A stretch of DNA of 64,000 bases from CAMUQR01 sp963516005 (lineage in GTDB: Bacteria > Patescibacteriota > Saccharimonadia > Saccharimonadales > Saccharimonadaceae): positions 1-64,000 of the forward strand of contig CAUPYP010000001.1 of the NCBI GenBank assembly GCA_963516005.1, written 5' to 3'. How positions within the stretch are numbered: the stretch's first letter is position 1; each line of letters starts with the position of its first letter. The notes beneath the pieces were generated by a model. It did not search any database, had not been told where the DNA came from, and worked only from the letters and a program-made list of their open reading frames with translations. The translations under genes were made by a program, and so were the position numbers. This document shows positions 23,425 to 32,211 of this stretch, piece by piece.

Positions 23425-24343
23425 TGCTAAATCGCCCAAAAAATCAACCAAATCGGCCCTGGGGCGGGGGTTTGAATCACTATTACCAACCGAGTTGTTT
23501 GATGAGGCGTTTGATCCAACGAGTGAGCAGGACGCTAGACTCAGTAATTTGCGGGAAATTGCGCTCGATAAAATCGAGGCTGATGCTGAACAACCACGTA
23601 AAGCGTTTGAAGAAGAAGCGATGCAGGCCTTAGCGCAATCGATTAAAGCTCATGGCGTGTTGCAACCAATTGTCGTGATTAAAAAAGGTGATAAATATCG
23701 TATCGTGGCTGGTGAAAGGCGTTATCGAGCGAGTAAAATTGCTGGTCTCAAAAAGATTCCAGCCTTGATTCGTACTCTAAGCGCGCAAAATCGTCTGGAA
23801 TTATCGTTGATTGAAAACGTTCAGCGTGAAGACTTGAACGTGATTGAAGTGGCAACGGCTTATTTAAAGTTGCGTGAGCAGTTTAATATGACACTCAAGC
23901 AAATCAGTGAGCGTGTCAGCGGTAAAACAGTTGGGGCGATTAGTAATACGATGCGTCTGTTGACTTTACCGGCAGAGGCGATCGAGGCTTTAAGTCATGG
24001 TGAACTAACTGAAGGTCAAGCCAAGCCGCTGATTGGTATGGATCATGCGGTAGTGCTACAGTTGTTGCCACAAATTATCAAGCAAAACTGGTCAGCTCGT
24101 CGAGTGGAGCGCGTGACGGCGAATTACAAAGCTCAAACCGATAAACAAGCTCAAGCTGAAGTACTTAAAGACAAGAAAATCACTAAAGTTTTGCATACCG
24201 ATGAAATGTCACAGGCTATGTCTCAGCGTCTCGATGCAAAAGTTCAAGTTAAAGCCAAAGCCAATGGTTCAGGTGTAATTGAAATTAAGTTTAAGAACCA
24301 AGCTGAGTTTGATCGCCTCAGTCAGGTGTTAGCACAACAATAG
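23414..24343 (+). CDS. parB: chromosome partitioning protein ParB/Spo0J
   Basis: 309 residues. N-terminal GRGFESLLP motif, then the ParB/Srx nuclease-like CTPase domain with AGERRYRA (box II), then ENVQREDLNVIEVA. A helix-turn-helix (about 150-185) binds parS, and a C-terminal dimerisation region follows. The GTG start at 23414 is supported by AGGAGG about 9 nt upstream, inside the end of parA. No obvious 16-bp parS palindrome was noticed in the window. Confidence 0.94.
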   Translation: MLNNAKSPKKSTKSALGRGFESLLPTELFDEAFDPTSEQDARLSNLREIALDKIEADAEQPRKAFEEEAMQALAQSIKAHGVLQPIVVIKKGDKYRIVAGERRYRASKIAGLKKIPALIRTLSAQNRLELSLIENVQREDLNVIEVATAYLKLREQFNMTLKQISERVSGKTVGAISNTMRLLTLPAEAIEALSHGELTEGQAKPLIGMDHAVVLQLLPQIIKQNWSARRVERVTANYKAQTDKQAQAEVLKDKKITKVLHTDEMSQAMSQRLDAKVQVKAKANGSGVIEIKFKNQAEFDRLSQVLAQQ

Positions 24344-24365
24344 TTAAATCAATCAGCGAAAAAAT

Positions 24366-24398
24366 AAAACTCCAGTCAAATCTAGACTGGAGTTTTTA
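24366..24398. terminator. bidirectional terminator between parB and lepB
   Basis: Perfect 12-bp stem AAAACTCCAGTC / GACTGGAGTTTT with a 7-nt loop, flanked by A and T runs, between two convergent genes. Confidence 0.88.
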
Positions 24399-24406
24399 AG
24401 AATAAA

Positions 24407-25009
24407 CTAAAACCAGCGGAAGTTGGTGAGCGGGAATAGACGCATGCTAACTGGCCCGACGACAGTGTGAAATGGTACTTGACCGAGTCCGTTGCGTGAG
24501 TCGTAGGAGTGGCTACCTTCGCGGTGGTCGCCAATTACGAACAAATGACTATCTTGAACTTCTACATTATCAACTTCTCCAGAGATCTCGGTGCTCATCG
24601 GATCTTTCAGGTCTTTATTGGGGTCAAAACCATCAGGGTGTTCTTTGTTAACAACGGTAATTTTGTTATTTTTAATGGTTACGCGATCGCCAGGCAAGCC
24701 AACCACACGCTTAATCAGATATCGATCCTGCTGGCGTGAAGCATGCTGAGGATTTTCAAAAACAATAATTTCGCCACGCTTCGGGATATAAGGCGTGTTT
24801 TTAATCTGAGCCCAAGTCACTGGTAGGCGATTAACGATCACTCGATCGTTCTGAAATAGAGTATTTTCCATACTGCGACCAACGATGCTGTAGCTACGGA
24901 AGACAAAAGCATTGATCAATAAAGTACCACAAATAACAGAGGCGACAAAGAAAATAATATTAGCAATGTCTCGAGCTCGATTTTTGCGATTGATACTGAT
25001 TTGGGTCAT
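24407..25009 (-). CDS. lepB: signal peptidase I
   Basis: 200 residues, Gram-positive size. One N-terminal membrane helix (about 16-36) precedes the catalytic serine S46 in VGRSMENTL. The catalytic lysine is K100 in LIKRVVGLPGD. GDHREGSHSYDSR is box E (the usual second Asn position is Glu here). It removes signal peptides from exported proteins such as those at 19903 and 33493. On the minus strand a TATAAT box ends 9 nt before the ATG, giving a near-leaderless mRNA. Confidence 0.94.
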   Translation of the reverse strand: MTQISINRKNRARDIANIIFFVASVICGTLLINAFVFRSYSIVGRSMENTLFQNDRVIVNRLPVTWAQIKNTPYIPKRGEIIVFENPQHASRQQDRYLIKRVVGLPGDRVTIKNNKITVVNKEHPDGFDPNKDLKDPMSTEISGEVDNVEVQDSHLFVIGDHREGSHSYDSRNGLGQVPFHTVVGPVSMRLFPLTNFRWF

Positions 25010-25018
25010 AACATAACT

Positions 25019-25024
25019 ATTATA
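25019..25024 (-). promoter_or_regulatory. -10 box of lepB
   Basis: TATAAT on the minus strand, 9 nt before the lepB ATG at 25009. The predicted leader is 2-3 nt. Confidence 0.55.
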
Positions 25025-25049
25025 CTAGAATAAAGAATAATTTTAAAGG

Positions 25050-25078
25050 TTGAATATTTAGGTCATTATCGGTATGAT
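25050..25078 (+). promoter_or_regulatory. promoter of the LCP gene, very short leader
   Basis: TTGAAT at 25050-25055, 17-bp spacer, TATGAT at 25073-25078. The ATG at 25090 is 11 nt past the box, so the leader is about 5 nt with no ribosome site. Confidence 0.65.
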
Positions 25079-25089
25079 AAATACTGGTT

Positions 25090-26817
25090 ATGAATAAGAA
25101 ATTTGGTTCTATTGATGGTTTTAAAATGCGACAATCGCAGTCGCTTGCTTCTAAAAAGGTGACTAATGGCGTTAGTTATTACAAACCGCTCGTGGCTGGC
25201 AAAAAGACAACGTTAAGTGCTTCGAAGCCTGTCGCTCCACGACCGATTCAGCGGGCGGTGGCACAACTTGCTAATCGTGAAGTTAGTCGCCAAAAGCACT
25301 CTGTAATGTCTGAGCGCTCAAGTTTGGTGGGTAGTACAAAAACTAATTCGACGGTATCGGCGCCAAAACGCAAATCGTTCTTGCCGACTAAACGCACGCC
25401 CGAGAAACAGCTCGATGATTTTTTTGATGCACCCGATTCTAAAAAATCTAAGCTCGCTAAGCCTAAAAAAACCAAAAAGCGGTTAATCATTAAATTAATC
25501 ATTTTAACGATTTTAATCGTGATTGGGTTTTTTGGTTATCGCTATATTTCTCGTTTGATGAAGGCGGCAAATGTCATCGGTGGTGGTAATATTATCGACA
25601 TTCTGAAAAAAGAACCGTTAAAACAAGACCAAAACGGCCGGACTACTTTCTTGTTGTTTGGTACAGAAAGCAATGACCTCAATAGTCAACACGGTGGACC
25701 GCTATTAACCGACTCATTGATGGTGGTGAGCTATGATAATAACACTAAGCAAGCGTCGATGATTAGCATTCCACGTGATTTATGGATTAAGCATGAAAAA
25801 ACTTGTTTCGTTGGCAATTATGCCAAAATCAATACTGTTTATCAGTGCGGTTCTGACAATGGTAAGGATCAAAAGGCTGGTGCTGAGGCGTTAGTGCGTA
25901 AGATTTCACAAGTGATTGGCCTGGATATTCAATATTATGCTCACATTCAGTTCCAAGCCGTGGTGAAATTAGTTGACGCCGTTGGCGGTGTCGAAGTGAT
26001 GATAGAAAGTCCGGATCCGCGTGGCGTTTATGATCCGAACTTCGACTGGCAATGTAATTATAAATGTACGCTGGTTAAATACAAAAACGGTCCAACGGGC
26101 TTAATGGACGGACAGCGAGCGTTAGCTCTGATGCGTGCGCGTAATGCTCAGGGTGGATATGGTTTGCCGAACTCGAACTTTGATCGAGAAAATAATCAGC
26201 GTAAAGTGTTAATTGCTCTGGCTAAAAAAATGACTGACAATGGCGTGACGAGTAATGTGGAAAAAATGACGGGTATTTTAGAGACTCTGGGTGATTATCT
26301 CCGAACCAATCTCAATGCTAAAGAAATTCGCTCGATGATGATGACGATGAAAGAAATTGCCAATCAGTTTGAATCAAACGCTATCGAGTCAGTTAGTCTA
26401 ATTGAAGTAGTGCGTAGTGGCAATATTAATGGTCAATCGGTAATTATGCCGCAAGCTGGCGTTGAGCAATACGGTGCTATTCATAAATTTATTAAACAAC
26501 ATATTAGTCAACAACCATTTATGAAAGAAAAACCAACAGTTACAGTCCTTAATGGCAGTGGTAAATCTGGTCTAGCCCAAAAACTAGCTGATCAATTAGA
26601 AGAGCAGGGTTTTGGGATTGTTCGAGTGGGTAATGCAAGCGGTGAGCTAAAAGGTGGTGGTCTGGTATTCCAAAAAGCGGGTATTGAAAAGCCGAAATCA
26701 TATGAATATCTCCAAAAAACTTTCAGTCTCACTACTGATGTAGCGCAACAATCTAAATATAGCAACGAATCAGCTGATTTTGTGATTGTTATTGGTCCGG
26801 AAACAGTTATTAAATAA
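25090..26817 (+). CDS. LytR-CpsA-Psr (LCP) family envelope glycopolymer transferase
   Basis: 575 residues. A long basic, probably disordered cytoplasmic N-terminus (1-130) precedes a membrane helix (about 132-154) and the extracellular LCP domain (about 187-420), with the polyprenyl-phosphate-binding arginine motif SIPRDLW. A C-terminal LytR_C domain (about 478-570, VTVLNGSGKSGLAQ) follows. LCP enzymes attach teichoic-acid or capsule polymers from lipid carriers to peptidoglycan or proteins. This fits a Gram-positive-type wall and the GalU and UppS genes in the window. The long N-terminal tail is unusual for the family. Confidence 0.9.
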   Translation: MNKKFGSIDGFKMRQSQSLASKKVTNGVSYYKPLVAGKKTTLSASKPVAPRPIQRAVAQLANREVSRQKHSVMSERSSLVGSTKTNSTVSAPKRKSFLPTKRTPEKQLDDFFDAPDSKKSKLAKPKKTKKRLIIKLIILTILIVIGFFGYRYISRLMKAANVIGGGNIIDILKKEPLKQDQNGRTTFLLFGTESNDLNSQHGGPLLTDSLMVVSYDNNTKQASMISIPRDLWIKHEKTCFVGNYAKINTVYQCGSDNGKDQKAGAEALVRKISQVIGLDIQYYAHIQFQAVVKLVDAVGGVEVMIESPDPRGVYDPNFDWQCNYKCTLVKYKNGPTGLMDGQRALALMRARNAQGGYGLPNSNFDRENNQRKVLIALAKKMTDNGVTSNVEKMTGILETLGDYLRTNLNAKEIRSMMMTMKEIANQFESNAIESVSLIEVVRSGNINGQSVIMPQAGVEQYGAIHKFIKQHISQQPFMKEKPTVTVLNGSGKSGLAQKLADQLEEQGFGIVRVGNASGELKGGGLVFQKAGIEKPKSYEYLQKTFSLTTDVAQQSKYSNESADFVIVIGPETVIK

Positions 26818-26834
26818 CCATAATTGTTTAAGTA

Positions 26835-26843
26835 TGGTATAAT
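26835..26843 (+). promoter_or_regulatory. extended -10 promoter upstream of the 26954 gene
   Basis: TGGTATAAT at 26835-26843. The leader to 26954 (about 105 nt) contains AAGGAG inside a small GAGAA/TTCTC hairpin with no start codon in reach. A further TACAAT at 26928-26933 could be a second, closer promoter. Confidence 0.45.
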
Positions 26844-26953
26844 AAACGCTATAACAGGGAAGGAGAAGTGTAATTTTCTCATAAAATTATAATAAATTAT
26901 GTAACCGGAAGGTATGCAACTAGCGATTACAATATAAAAGCGTGTGATAAACA

Positions 26954-27805
26954 ATGAAGAAGAACAAACTAGCTAAAATACAAACTCAATCAGAGTCTGA
27001 GAAGTCGCCTAAGCGACGACTGCGACCAAGGCCGAAAACCACTAATTTAATCAGTGGGGCGATATATATTATGTTAAATATCGTGCTGGCTTTGATGGTG
27101 GTCGGGGCGGTAGATTTGTTTGATTCACCGTGGTTGGGGCTGGTGATTATCGCAATTAGTAAATGGCGGATTTTTGCTGTGAAAATTCGTTTCTGGTGGG
27201 CGAATCTCGCTTCGAACTTTACTGATGCACTGGTCGGAGTAAGCTACGTATTCTTAATTAGCTATCTTGGCTATGAACATTTTTACTATCAGCTGGGCCT
27301 TACTGGCTTGTATCTGATTTGGTTGTTGTTTATTAAACCAGGCACAACTGAAGTGAAGGTTATGGCACAATGTCTGATTGCGATGTTCGTGGCGAATCAG
27401 ACTTTATCGCTGTTTGCTTATAATTGGCACGTTGGACTATTTTTACTAGCAGAAATGTTTATTGCGTACAATGTGATGGGGCATTATCTGCGCAATTCTG
27501 ATTTTGAAAGTCAATATACTCGGCTAATGAGCGGAATTTGGGGGCTGATTATGATGGAATTGGCGTGGATTTATTGGCACTGGACAGTGGGTTATACTTT
27601 TTTGGCTGGTGTAAAAATCTCGCAGTTTGCGATTGTTTCAACGGTACTTACCTTGTTAGCGCATAAAGTTTTGTATTTTATGAATCAAGAACCGGGTATT
27701 GAACGGCGACAAGCGCGGTTAGATATGGTCGCTTCAAGCATATTTGTGGTTATTTTAATTATTGTGATGATTGTATTTTTCTCTAAACCGGTGACTACAA
27801 TCTGA
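26954..27805 (+). CDS. polytopic membrane protein, unknown
   Basis: 283 residues. A basic N-terminal tail (PKRRLRPRPK near 20-29) is followed by about seven or eight hydrophobic helices. It is rich in Trp and Tyr and has no cysteine cluster or transporter motif I recognise. An in-frame TAA at 26948 fixes the ATG at 26954 as first start, yet there is no Shine-Dalgarno. The serine protease gene htrA begins 25 nt later, so the two are likely co-transcribed. An envelope-related role is inferred from context only. Confidence 0.65.
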   Translation: MKKNKLAKIQTQSESEKSPKRRLRPRPKTTNLISGAIYIMLNIVLALMVVGAVDLFDSPWLGLVIIAISKWRIFAVKIRFWWANLASNFTDALVGVSYVFLISYLGYEHFYYQLGLTGLYLIWLLFIKPGTTEVKVMAQCLIAMFVANQTLSLFAYNWHVGLFLLAEMFIAYNVMGHYLRNSDFESQYTRLMSGIWGLIMMELAWIYWHWTVGYTFLAGVKISQFAIVSTVLTLLAHKVLYFMNQEPGIERRQARLDMVASSIFVVILIIVMIVFFSKPVTTI

Positions 27806-27830
27806 TTTTAATAAAGAGTAAAGGAGAAAG

Positions 27831-29027
27831 ATGGAAAAAGAAGTAAAAGATACAAACGAACCAATCAAAGTGGAAACTCATGTGATTGATCAACAAGCGC
27901 ATGTGAATCCTACGAAGGTTAAAATTTTAAAAATTTCGACAGTGGTTAATCTGGCGTTGTTAGGACTGTTGGCGCTATTGTTAGTGCCGGCTGTTTGGGT
28001 GCGCATGAATAATCCTCAGTCGACTGAGAAAAAACCAACCACGATTCAGCAATCAGCTGTTGATAAAAACAATCAGAATTTCAGTGAGAACTCAATTAGT
28101 TCGGTAGTCGAAAAAGTCGCCCCGAGTGTGGTGTCGATTGTCACCGCCTCGGTCAATCGTTATACGATGGATACTGAGCAGAGCGGAGCTGGGACTGGTG
28201 TGATTTTGTCAGATACTGGTTATATTTTAACTAATAAGCATGTGGTCAAAAATTCAACTCAACTACGAGTGGTGACTAGCGATGGCGAAACTTATGATGA
28301 TGTTAAAGTAGTTTTTCAAGATCCGTTCAATGATTTGGCGTTTTTAAAAGTCGCAAATCCGAAGAATTTTAAAGCAATTGAAATTGGTGACTCAAAAACC
28401 GTCAAAGTCGGTCAATCGGTGATTGCAATTGGTAATTCCTTGGGTCAATATCAAAATACGGTGACGCGAGGTATTATCTCTGGCACGAATCGGAGCATTA
28501 CAGCTCAAGGTAGTGACCGTAGCGTCGAAAACTTAACTGACATGCTTCAGACTGATGCAGCGATCAATCCAGGTAATTCAGGCGGTCCGCTTGTGAATGC
28601 TGGCGGTCAGCTAATTGGTATCAACACAGCTGTCACGCAGGGCGCTAATGGATTGGGCTTTGCGATTCCGATCAGTGCTGCTAAAGGCGTGATCAAACAA
28701 CTTGGTCGCAATGATGATCAAATTCAACGAGCAATGCTTGGTGTGCGCTATATTGCCGTTAATCCAGCTATCGCTAAAGATAAAAACCTGACTGAAAAAC
28801 AGGGCGCATTAGTGACTGGCAGTGTGATTCAAGGTTCATCAGCTGAAAAAGCTGGCCTCAAAGAAGGCGACATAATCATGAAAGTTAATGGCTTGGAAGT
28901 TGGCAAAACCAGCGGTTTGAGTACATTGTTGTCAGAATATGCAGTTGGTGACGAAGTAGAACTGGTGATTAAGCGTGGTACTGAAACTATTACCTCTAAG
29001 GTTAAATTACAGGCTGCTCAGAACTAA
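27831..29027 (+). CDS. htrA: membrane-anchored HtrA/DegP serine protease
   Basis: 398 residues. A single N-terminal membrane helix (about 36-57) anchors an extracellular trypsin-like domain. The catalytic triad is His137 (TNKHVV), Asp167 (NDLAFLKV) and Ser250 (GNSGGPL). One PDZ domain follows (about 300-390, EKAGLKEGDIIMKVNG). These proteases degrade or refold misfolded envelope proteins. AAAGGAG precedes the ATG. A single PDZ domain matches the Gram-positive HtrA layout. Confidence 0.94.
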   Translation: MEKEVKDTNEPIKVETHVIDQQAHVNPTKVKILKISTVVNLALLGLLALLLVPAVWVRMNNPQSTEKKPTTIQQSAVDKNNQNFSENSISSVVEKVAPSVVSIVTASVNRYTMDTEQSGAGTGVILSDTGYILTNKHVVKNSTQLRVVTSDGETYDDVKVVFQDPFNDLAFLKVANPKNFKAIEIGDSKTVKVGQSVIAIGNSLGQYQNTVTRGIISGTNRSITAQGSDRSVENLTDMLQTDAAINPGNSGGPLVNAGGQLIGINTAVTQGANGLGFAIPISAAKGVIKQLGRNDDQIQRAMLGVRYIAVNPAIAKDKNLTEKQGALVTGSVIQGSSAEKAGLKEGDIIMKVNGLEVGKTSGLSTLLSEYAVGDEVELVIKRGTETITSKVKLQAAQN

Positions 29028-29046
29028 AATAACATTGAGCTAAAAA

Positions 29047-29946
29047 TTATCTCTTCAAGTCGACCACAGTAATGTAGTCGACTTGTTTAATATTGGTAAA
29101 ATTATGCCGTAGAAGGTACTCATTGATGGCGGATTGTTGAATAGGGTCAGACTCAAGCAGAAGCCAGCCGTGAGTAGAATTATTGTTCATGGCAATAAGC
29201 TGGTCAATGAGTCGAAAAATCAGAGCAAGCCCCTCATTGTCAGCATAGAGAGCTAAGTCTGGTTCAAAATCGACATTTTTAATAAACGACCATTGGCGAT
29301 CCACATAGGGGAGATTAGCCAAGATAAAATCATATGATGCTTGCGGAATATCTTTTAGTAAATCACTGATGACGAAATCGGCTGTAATATGGAGTGCTTG
29401 AGCGTTGTGGCGGGCGATATCTAGGGCTGATCTGGAAATATCTGCCAGTGTTAGCTGATAATCAATTCCGCGTTGAGCGAGTTCGCTCGAGAGTGTCAGT
29501 CCTAGAGCGCCACTGCCACAACCAACATCAAGTATTTTAACAGCGCTATTAGGTTGAACAATAAAATTATTATTCACAATTTGCAAAGCTTGTTCAATCA
29601 TTACCTCTGATTCGGGGCGAGGAATTAGGACTGATGGGCTGACCTGAAACGACCGACCGTAAAACTCCTTTGAGTTAGTAATATAGGCGAGGGGGTAGTT
29701 ATCGAGTCTTTGAGCTAAAATTTGATTCAGTGTGGAGATCTGATCATTATCGAGATGATCATTGAGACGGAGTTGTAATTGCAGGCGATCACACCGCAAG
29801 ACGAAGCTCATCAACAGTTCTGCTTCGAGTCGAGCATTGTTGATAAAATTACAACGTTTTAATTGAGTGGTGGCTTGAGTAAGCCAATCGCTAATTGTTA
29901 GCTTCGGCAAGGTTGAGTTCGCTTTCGTAGGCTTTGAGTCGTTCAA
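29047..29946 (-). CDS. prmC: release factor glutamine methyltransferase (PrmC/HemK)
   Basis: 299 residues from TTG at 29946, or 287 from a second TTG at 29910; neither has a good ribosome site, and the shorter form fits the family N-terminus better. It methylates the GGQ glutamine of release factors. The SAM loop is ILDVGCGSGALGL, and the catalytic motif reads ANLPY instead of the usual NPPY. It overlaps the end of prfA, its substrate gene, by 56 nt (or 20 nt). That is the classic prfA-prmC pair. Confidence 0.9.
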   Translation of the reverse strand: MNDSKPTKANSTLPKLTISDWLTQATTQLKRCNFINNARLEAELLMSFVLRCDRLQLQLRLNDHLDNDQISTLNQILAQRLDNYPLAYITNSKEFYGRSFQVSPSVLIPRPESEVMIEQALQIVNNNFIVQPNSAVKILDVGCGSGALGLTLSSELAQRGIDYQLTLADISRSALDIARHNAQALHITADFVISDLLKDIPQASYDFILANLPYVDRQWSFIKNVDFEPDLALYADNEGLALIFRLIDQLIAMNNNSTHGWLLLESDPIQQSAINEYLLRHNFTNIKQVDYITVVDLKR

Positions 29947-30964
29947 TTAAATCGTCAATCTCACCGTTCATAGCTGATGGAATATTGGAGCGTGAATAGC
30001 TAATGCGGTGATCAGTGATGCGATCTTGAGGGAAGTTGTAAGTTCGAATTTTTTCACTACGATCGCCAGAACCAATGAGCTTGCGACGTTTTTCGTCGAG
30101 CTGCGATTGTTCGGCTTCGATTTTGGCTTGCAATAATCGGCTACGCAATACGCTCATAGCCTTAAGCTTATTTTTAATTTGTGATTTTTCGTCTTGGTTA
30201 GCGACTACGATACCGGTCGGAATGTGGGTGATGCGTACAGCACTGTCAGTGGTGTTGACGCTCTGGCCACCATGACCACCTGAGCGATAAACATCAATTC
30301 GTAAGTCACTGGGATTTATTTCGATGTCAGTTTCTTCGGCTTCTGGTAAAACCGCCACAGTGACGGTGCTAGTATGAATTCGACCCTGACTCTCAGTAGC
30401 GGGAACACGTTGGACACGATGGACGCCCGATTCAAACTTCAAGGTGCCGTACGGCGCGTCACCAGCGACTTTAAAAATCACTTCTTTGTAGCCACCGGTG
30501 TCGTTGGAACTTTCGCTGAGCAATTCGGTCTTAAGACCGTGGTTTTCACAAAAACGTAAGTACATACGCATCAATTCGGCAGCAAACAAACTGGCCTCGT
30601 CTCCGCCAGCGCCAGCTCGAATTTCAATGATGGCGTTTTTATCGTCATTAGGGTCTTTTGGTAGTAGCATCAACATCAATTCTTGTTCGGCGATTGCTAA
30701 GGCTGTCTCGCTGTCGGTGATTTCGAGTTTGGCTAATTCTGCCAGTTCACCTGATTCAAGTTCGACTAGTTCTTTTGCTTCGGTGATATTTTTTTCCAAA
30801 GTAGCGATTTGCTCAGCAGTCGAGATAATTTTTTCGAGCTCTGCTAGTCGCTTGTTTTTTGCGGAAAAATCCGGCGCCGTGTAGGCGTTAGGCGTGCTTA
30901 AAAACGCCTCAATGTCCCGATGCTCAGCCTGTAATTTTTCCAAATTTAAATCAATTTTTGCCAT
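29891..30964 (-). CDS. prfA: peptide chain release factor 1
   Basis: 357 residues. Recognises UAA and UAG. The catalytic GGQ is in YRSGGHGGQSVNTTDSAV, followed by the conserved THIPTG. ATG 30964 is chosen over an upstream in-frame start at 31006 because an extended -10 box lies between them (30978-30986). Overlaps prmC. With prfB at 60436 the organism has both release factors, so all three stop codons are decoded in the standard way. Confidence 0.95.
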   Translation of the reverse strand: MAKIDLNLEKLQAEHRDIEAFLSTPNAYTAPDFSAKNKRLAELEKIISTAEQIATLEKNITEAKELVELESGELAELAKLEITDSETALAIAEQELMLMLLPKDPNDDKNAIIEIRAGAGGDEASLFAAELMRMYLRFCENHGLKTELLSESSNDTGGYKEVIFKVAGDAPYGTLKFESGVHRVQRVPATESQGRIHTSTVTVAVLPEAEETDIEINPSDLRIDVYRSGGHGGQSVNTTDSAVRITHIPTGIVVANQDEKSQIKNKLKAMSVLRSRLLQAKIEAEQSQLDEKRRKLIGSGDRSEKIRTYNFPQDRITDHRISYSRSNIPSAMNGEIDDLIERLKAYESELNLAEANN

Positions 30965-30977
30965 AATATTGTTAGTT

Positions 30978-30986
30978 ATTATACCA
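30978..30986 (-). promoter_or_regulatory. extended -10 promoter of prfA-prmC
   Basis: Minus-strand TGGTATAAT, with the hexamer ending 13 nt before the prfA ATG at 30964. The predicted leader is about 6-7 nt with no Shine-Dalgarno. Confidence 0.65.
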
Positions 30987-31000
30987 AAAACAGAGTAGTT

Positions 31001-31029
31001 TTTCAAAAAACTCGAACTCGTGCTAAGAT
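31001..31029 (+). promoter_or_regulatory. ung promoter, leaderless
   Basis: TTTCAA at 31001-31006, 17-bp spacer, TAAGAT at 31024-31029, 6 nt before the ung ATG at 31036. Confidence 0.5.
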
Positions 31030-31035
31030 AAACTT

Positions 31036-31695
31036 ATGACATTTACGACTTGGCGACAGCTGATTGAGCATGAAGCTCAGCAAGATTATTTTAAGCAACT
31101 ATGGCATAAAGTTGAGGAGGCGCGAGCTCGTGGGGTAGTTTTTCCGGAGCGTCGGGAGATTTTTTCGTGTTTTGAGGCGTGTCCGCTAGAGCGGGTTAAG
31201 GTGGTGATTATCGGGCAGGATCCGTATCATGGCGCCGGGCAGGCGCATGGCATGAGTTTTTCGGTCAAGCCTGGTGTTAAAATCCCGCCGTCGCTCCGTA
31301 ATATTTTCTTAGAATTAAACAATGACTTGGGAATTGAACCGCCAGCGACTGGTTATTTACGACCATGGGCGGAGGAGGGCGTGCTTCTGATGAACACTTC
31401 GTGGAGCGTGGAGCAGGGCAAACCGGCCAGTCACGCTCAGCTCGGTTGGATGGAGTTTACTGAACATGTGCTAGATTTTTTGAACGAAATGGAGCGACCG
31501 CTGGTGTTTGTGTTGTGGGGTGCGCACGCCCAAAAAGTTGGTGCTAAAATCACTAATCCGCGTCATTATAAAATTGAAACCGCCCATCCGTCGCCTTTTT
31601 CGGCTAATCGAGGCTTTCTCGGCTCAAAACCATTTTCAAAAATCAATGATTTTTTAATCAAAACCGGTCAGCAACCGATTGATTGGCGGTTATGA
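31036..31695 (+). CDS. ung: uracil-DNA glycosylase, family 1
   Basis: 219 residues, normal family length. The water-activating motif GQDPYH (60-65, catalytic D62) and the HPSPFS leucine-loop motif (Phe where Leu is usual) are both present. It excises uracil from DNA at the start of base-excision repair. Ends in TGA. It is divergent from prfA, whose promoter lies back to back within 70 nt, and shares a downstream terminator with rpmE. Confidence 0.96.
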   Translation: MTFTTWRQLIEHEAQQDYFKQLWHKVEEARARGVVFPERREIFSCFEACPLERVKVVIIGQDPYHGAGQAHGMSFSVKPGVKIPPSLRNIFLELNNDLGIEPPATGYLRPWAEEGVLLMNTSWSVEQGKPASHAQLGWMEFTEHVLDFLNEMERPLVFVLWGAHAQKVGAKITNPRHYKIETAHPSPFSANRGFLGSKPFSKINDFLIKTGQQPIDWRL

Positions 31696-31721
31696 TAACA
31701 GTGTTTTACCTAGATTATTGA

Positions 31722-31762
31722 AACATAATTAATCATCCATCACGTGTCTGGTTAATTATGTT
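31722..31762. repeat. 11-bp perfect inverted repeat
   Basis: Arms AACATAATTAA (31722-31732) and TTAATTATGTT (31752-31762) around a 19-nt loop. It lies between the ung stop and the terminator at 31767. With AT-only stems and a long loop it could be an extra RNA hairpin or a protein-binding palindrome. Confidence 0.5.
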
Positions 31763-31766
31763 GACC

Positions 31767-31795
31767 TAAAAACCTCCCATCTGGGAGGTTTTATA
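31767..31795. terminator. bidirectional terminator between ung and rpmE
   Basis: AAAAACCTCCCA / TGGGAGGTTTTA stem with a 2-3 nt loop, A-rich on one side and T-rich on the other, between convergent genes. Confidence 0.85.
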
Positions 31796-31808
31796 GATTA
31801 ATATTAGA

Positions 31809-32138
31809 TTATTTGTTGTTTTTGTCAGCTTTTTTAGCTTTTGGGGCTTTTTGGGCTGCTAATTTTTTCTCCAAAGCTTCTTTGTGCTTGCGGGCAGCTT
31901 CGAATTTTGCTTTGAAGCGGTCAACACGACCTTCGGTGTCGATAATCTTTTCTTCACCGGTGAAGAATGGGTGAGAAGCGCTCGAAATGTGGATTTTGAC
32001 CAACGGATATTCCTTGCCGTCTTCCCATTTAATCGTTTCGGTAGTCGGAGCGGTGCTTCGAGTTAGAAACGAAAAACCCGCTGCTTCGTCGCTAAATACG
32101 ACGAGCCGATAATCTTGGGGGTGGATATTCTTTTTCAT
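31809..32138 (-). CDS. rpmE: 50S ribosomal protein L31, type B, extended
   Basis: 109 residues. The first 80 residues match the zinc-free (type B) L31: KKNIHPQDYRLVVF, then SSASHPFFTGEEKIIDTEGRVDRF. A Lys/Ala-rich tail of about 25 residues extends it. The usual L31 zinc cysteines are absent. ATG 32138 is chosen over an in-frame TTG at 32147, which falls inside the -10 box. Confidence 0.93.
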   Translation of the reverse strand: MKKNIHPQDYRLVVFSDEAAGFSFLTRSTAPTTETIKWEDGKEYPLVKIHISSASHPFFTGEEKIIDTEGRVDRFKAKFEAARKHKEALEKKLAAQKAPKAKKADKNNK

Positions 32139-32146
32139 AAGGTGCA

Positions 32147-32152
32147 ATTATA
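32147..32152 (-). promoter_or_regulatory. -10 box of rpmE
   Basis: Minus-strand TATAAT, 8 nt before the rpmE ATG at 32138. Near-leaderless by prediction. Confidence 0.5.
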
Positions 32153-32182
32153 CACTAGCCTGCGCCAAAAGTCAAAACCAAG

Positions 32183-32206
32183 AAAAAGACCCGCCGAGGG
32201 CGGGTC
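32183..32206 (-). terminator. terminator of the 93-residue gene
   Basis: Minus-strand GACCCGCC / GGCGGGTC stem with a 3-nt loop followed by five T, just after the stop at 32212. Confidence 0.85.
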
Positions 32207-32211
32207 AATGA

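Noticed and set aside
26914..26937. Seven-codon leader peptide (MQLAITI) behind GGAAGG
   Set aside because: The ribosome site is only one base from the ATG, and the peptide has no amino-acid bias suggestive of attenuation.
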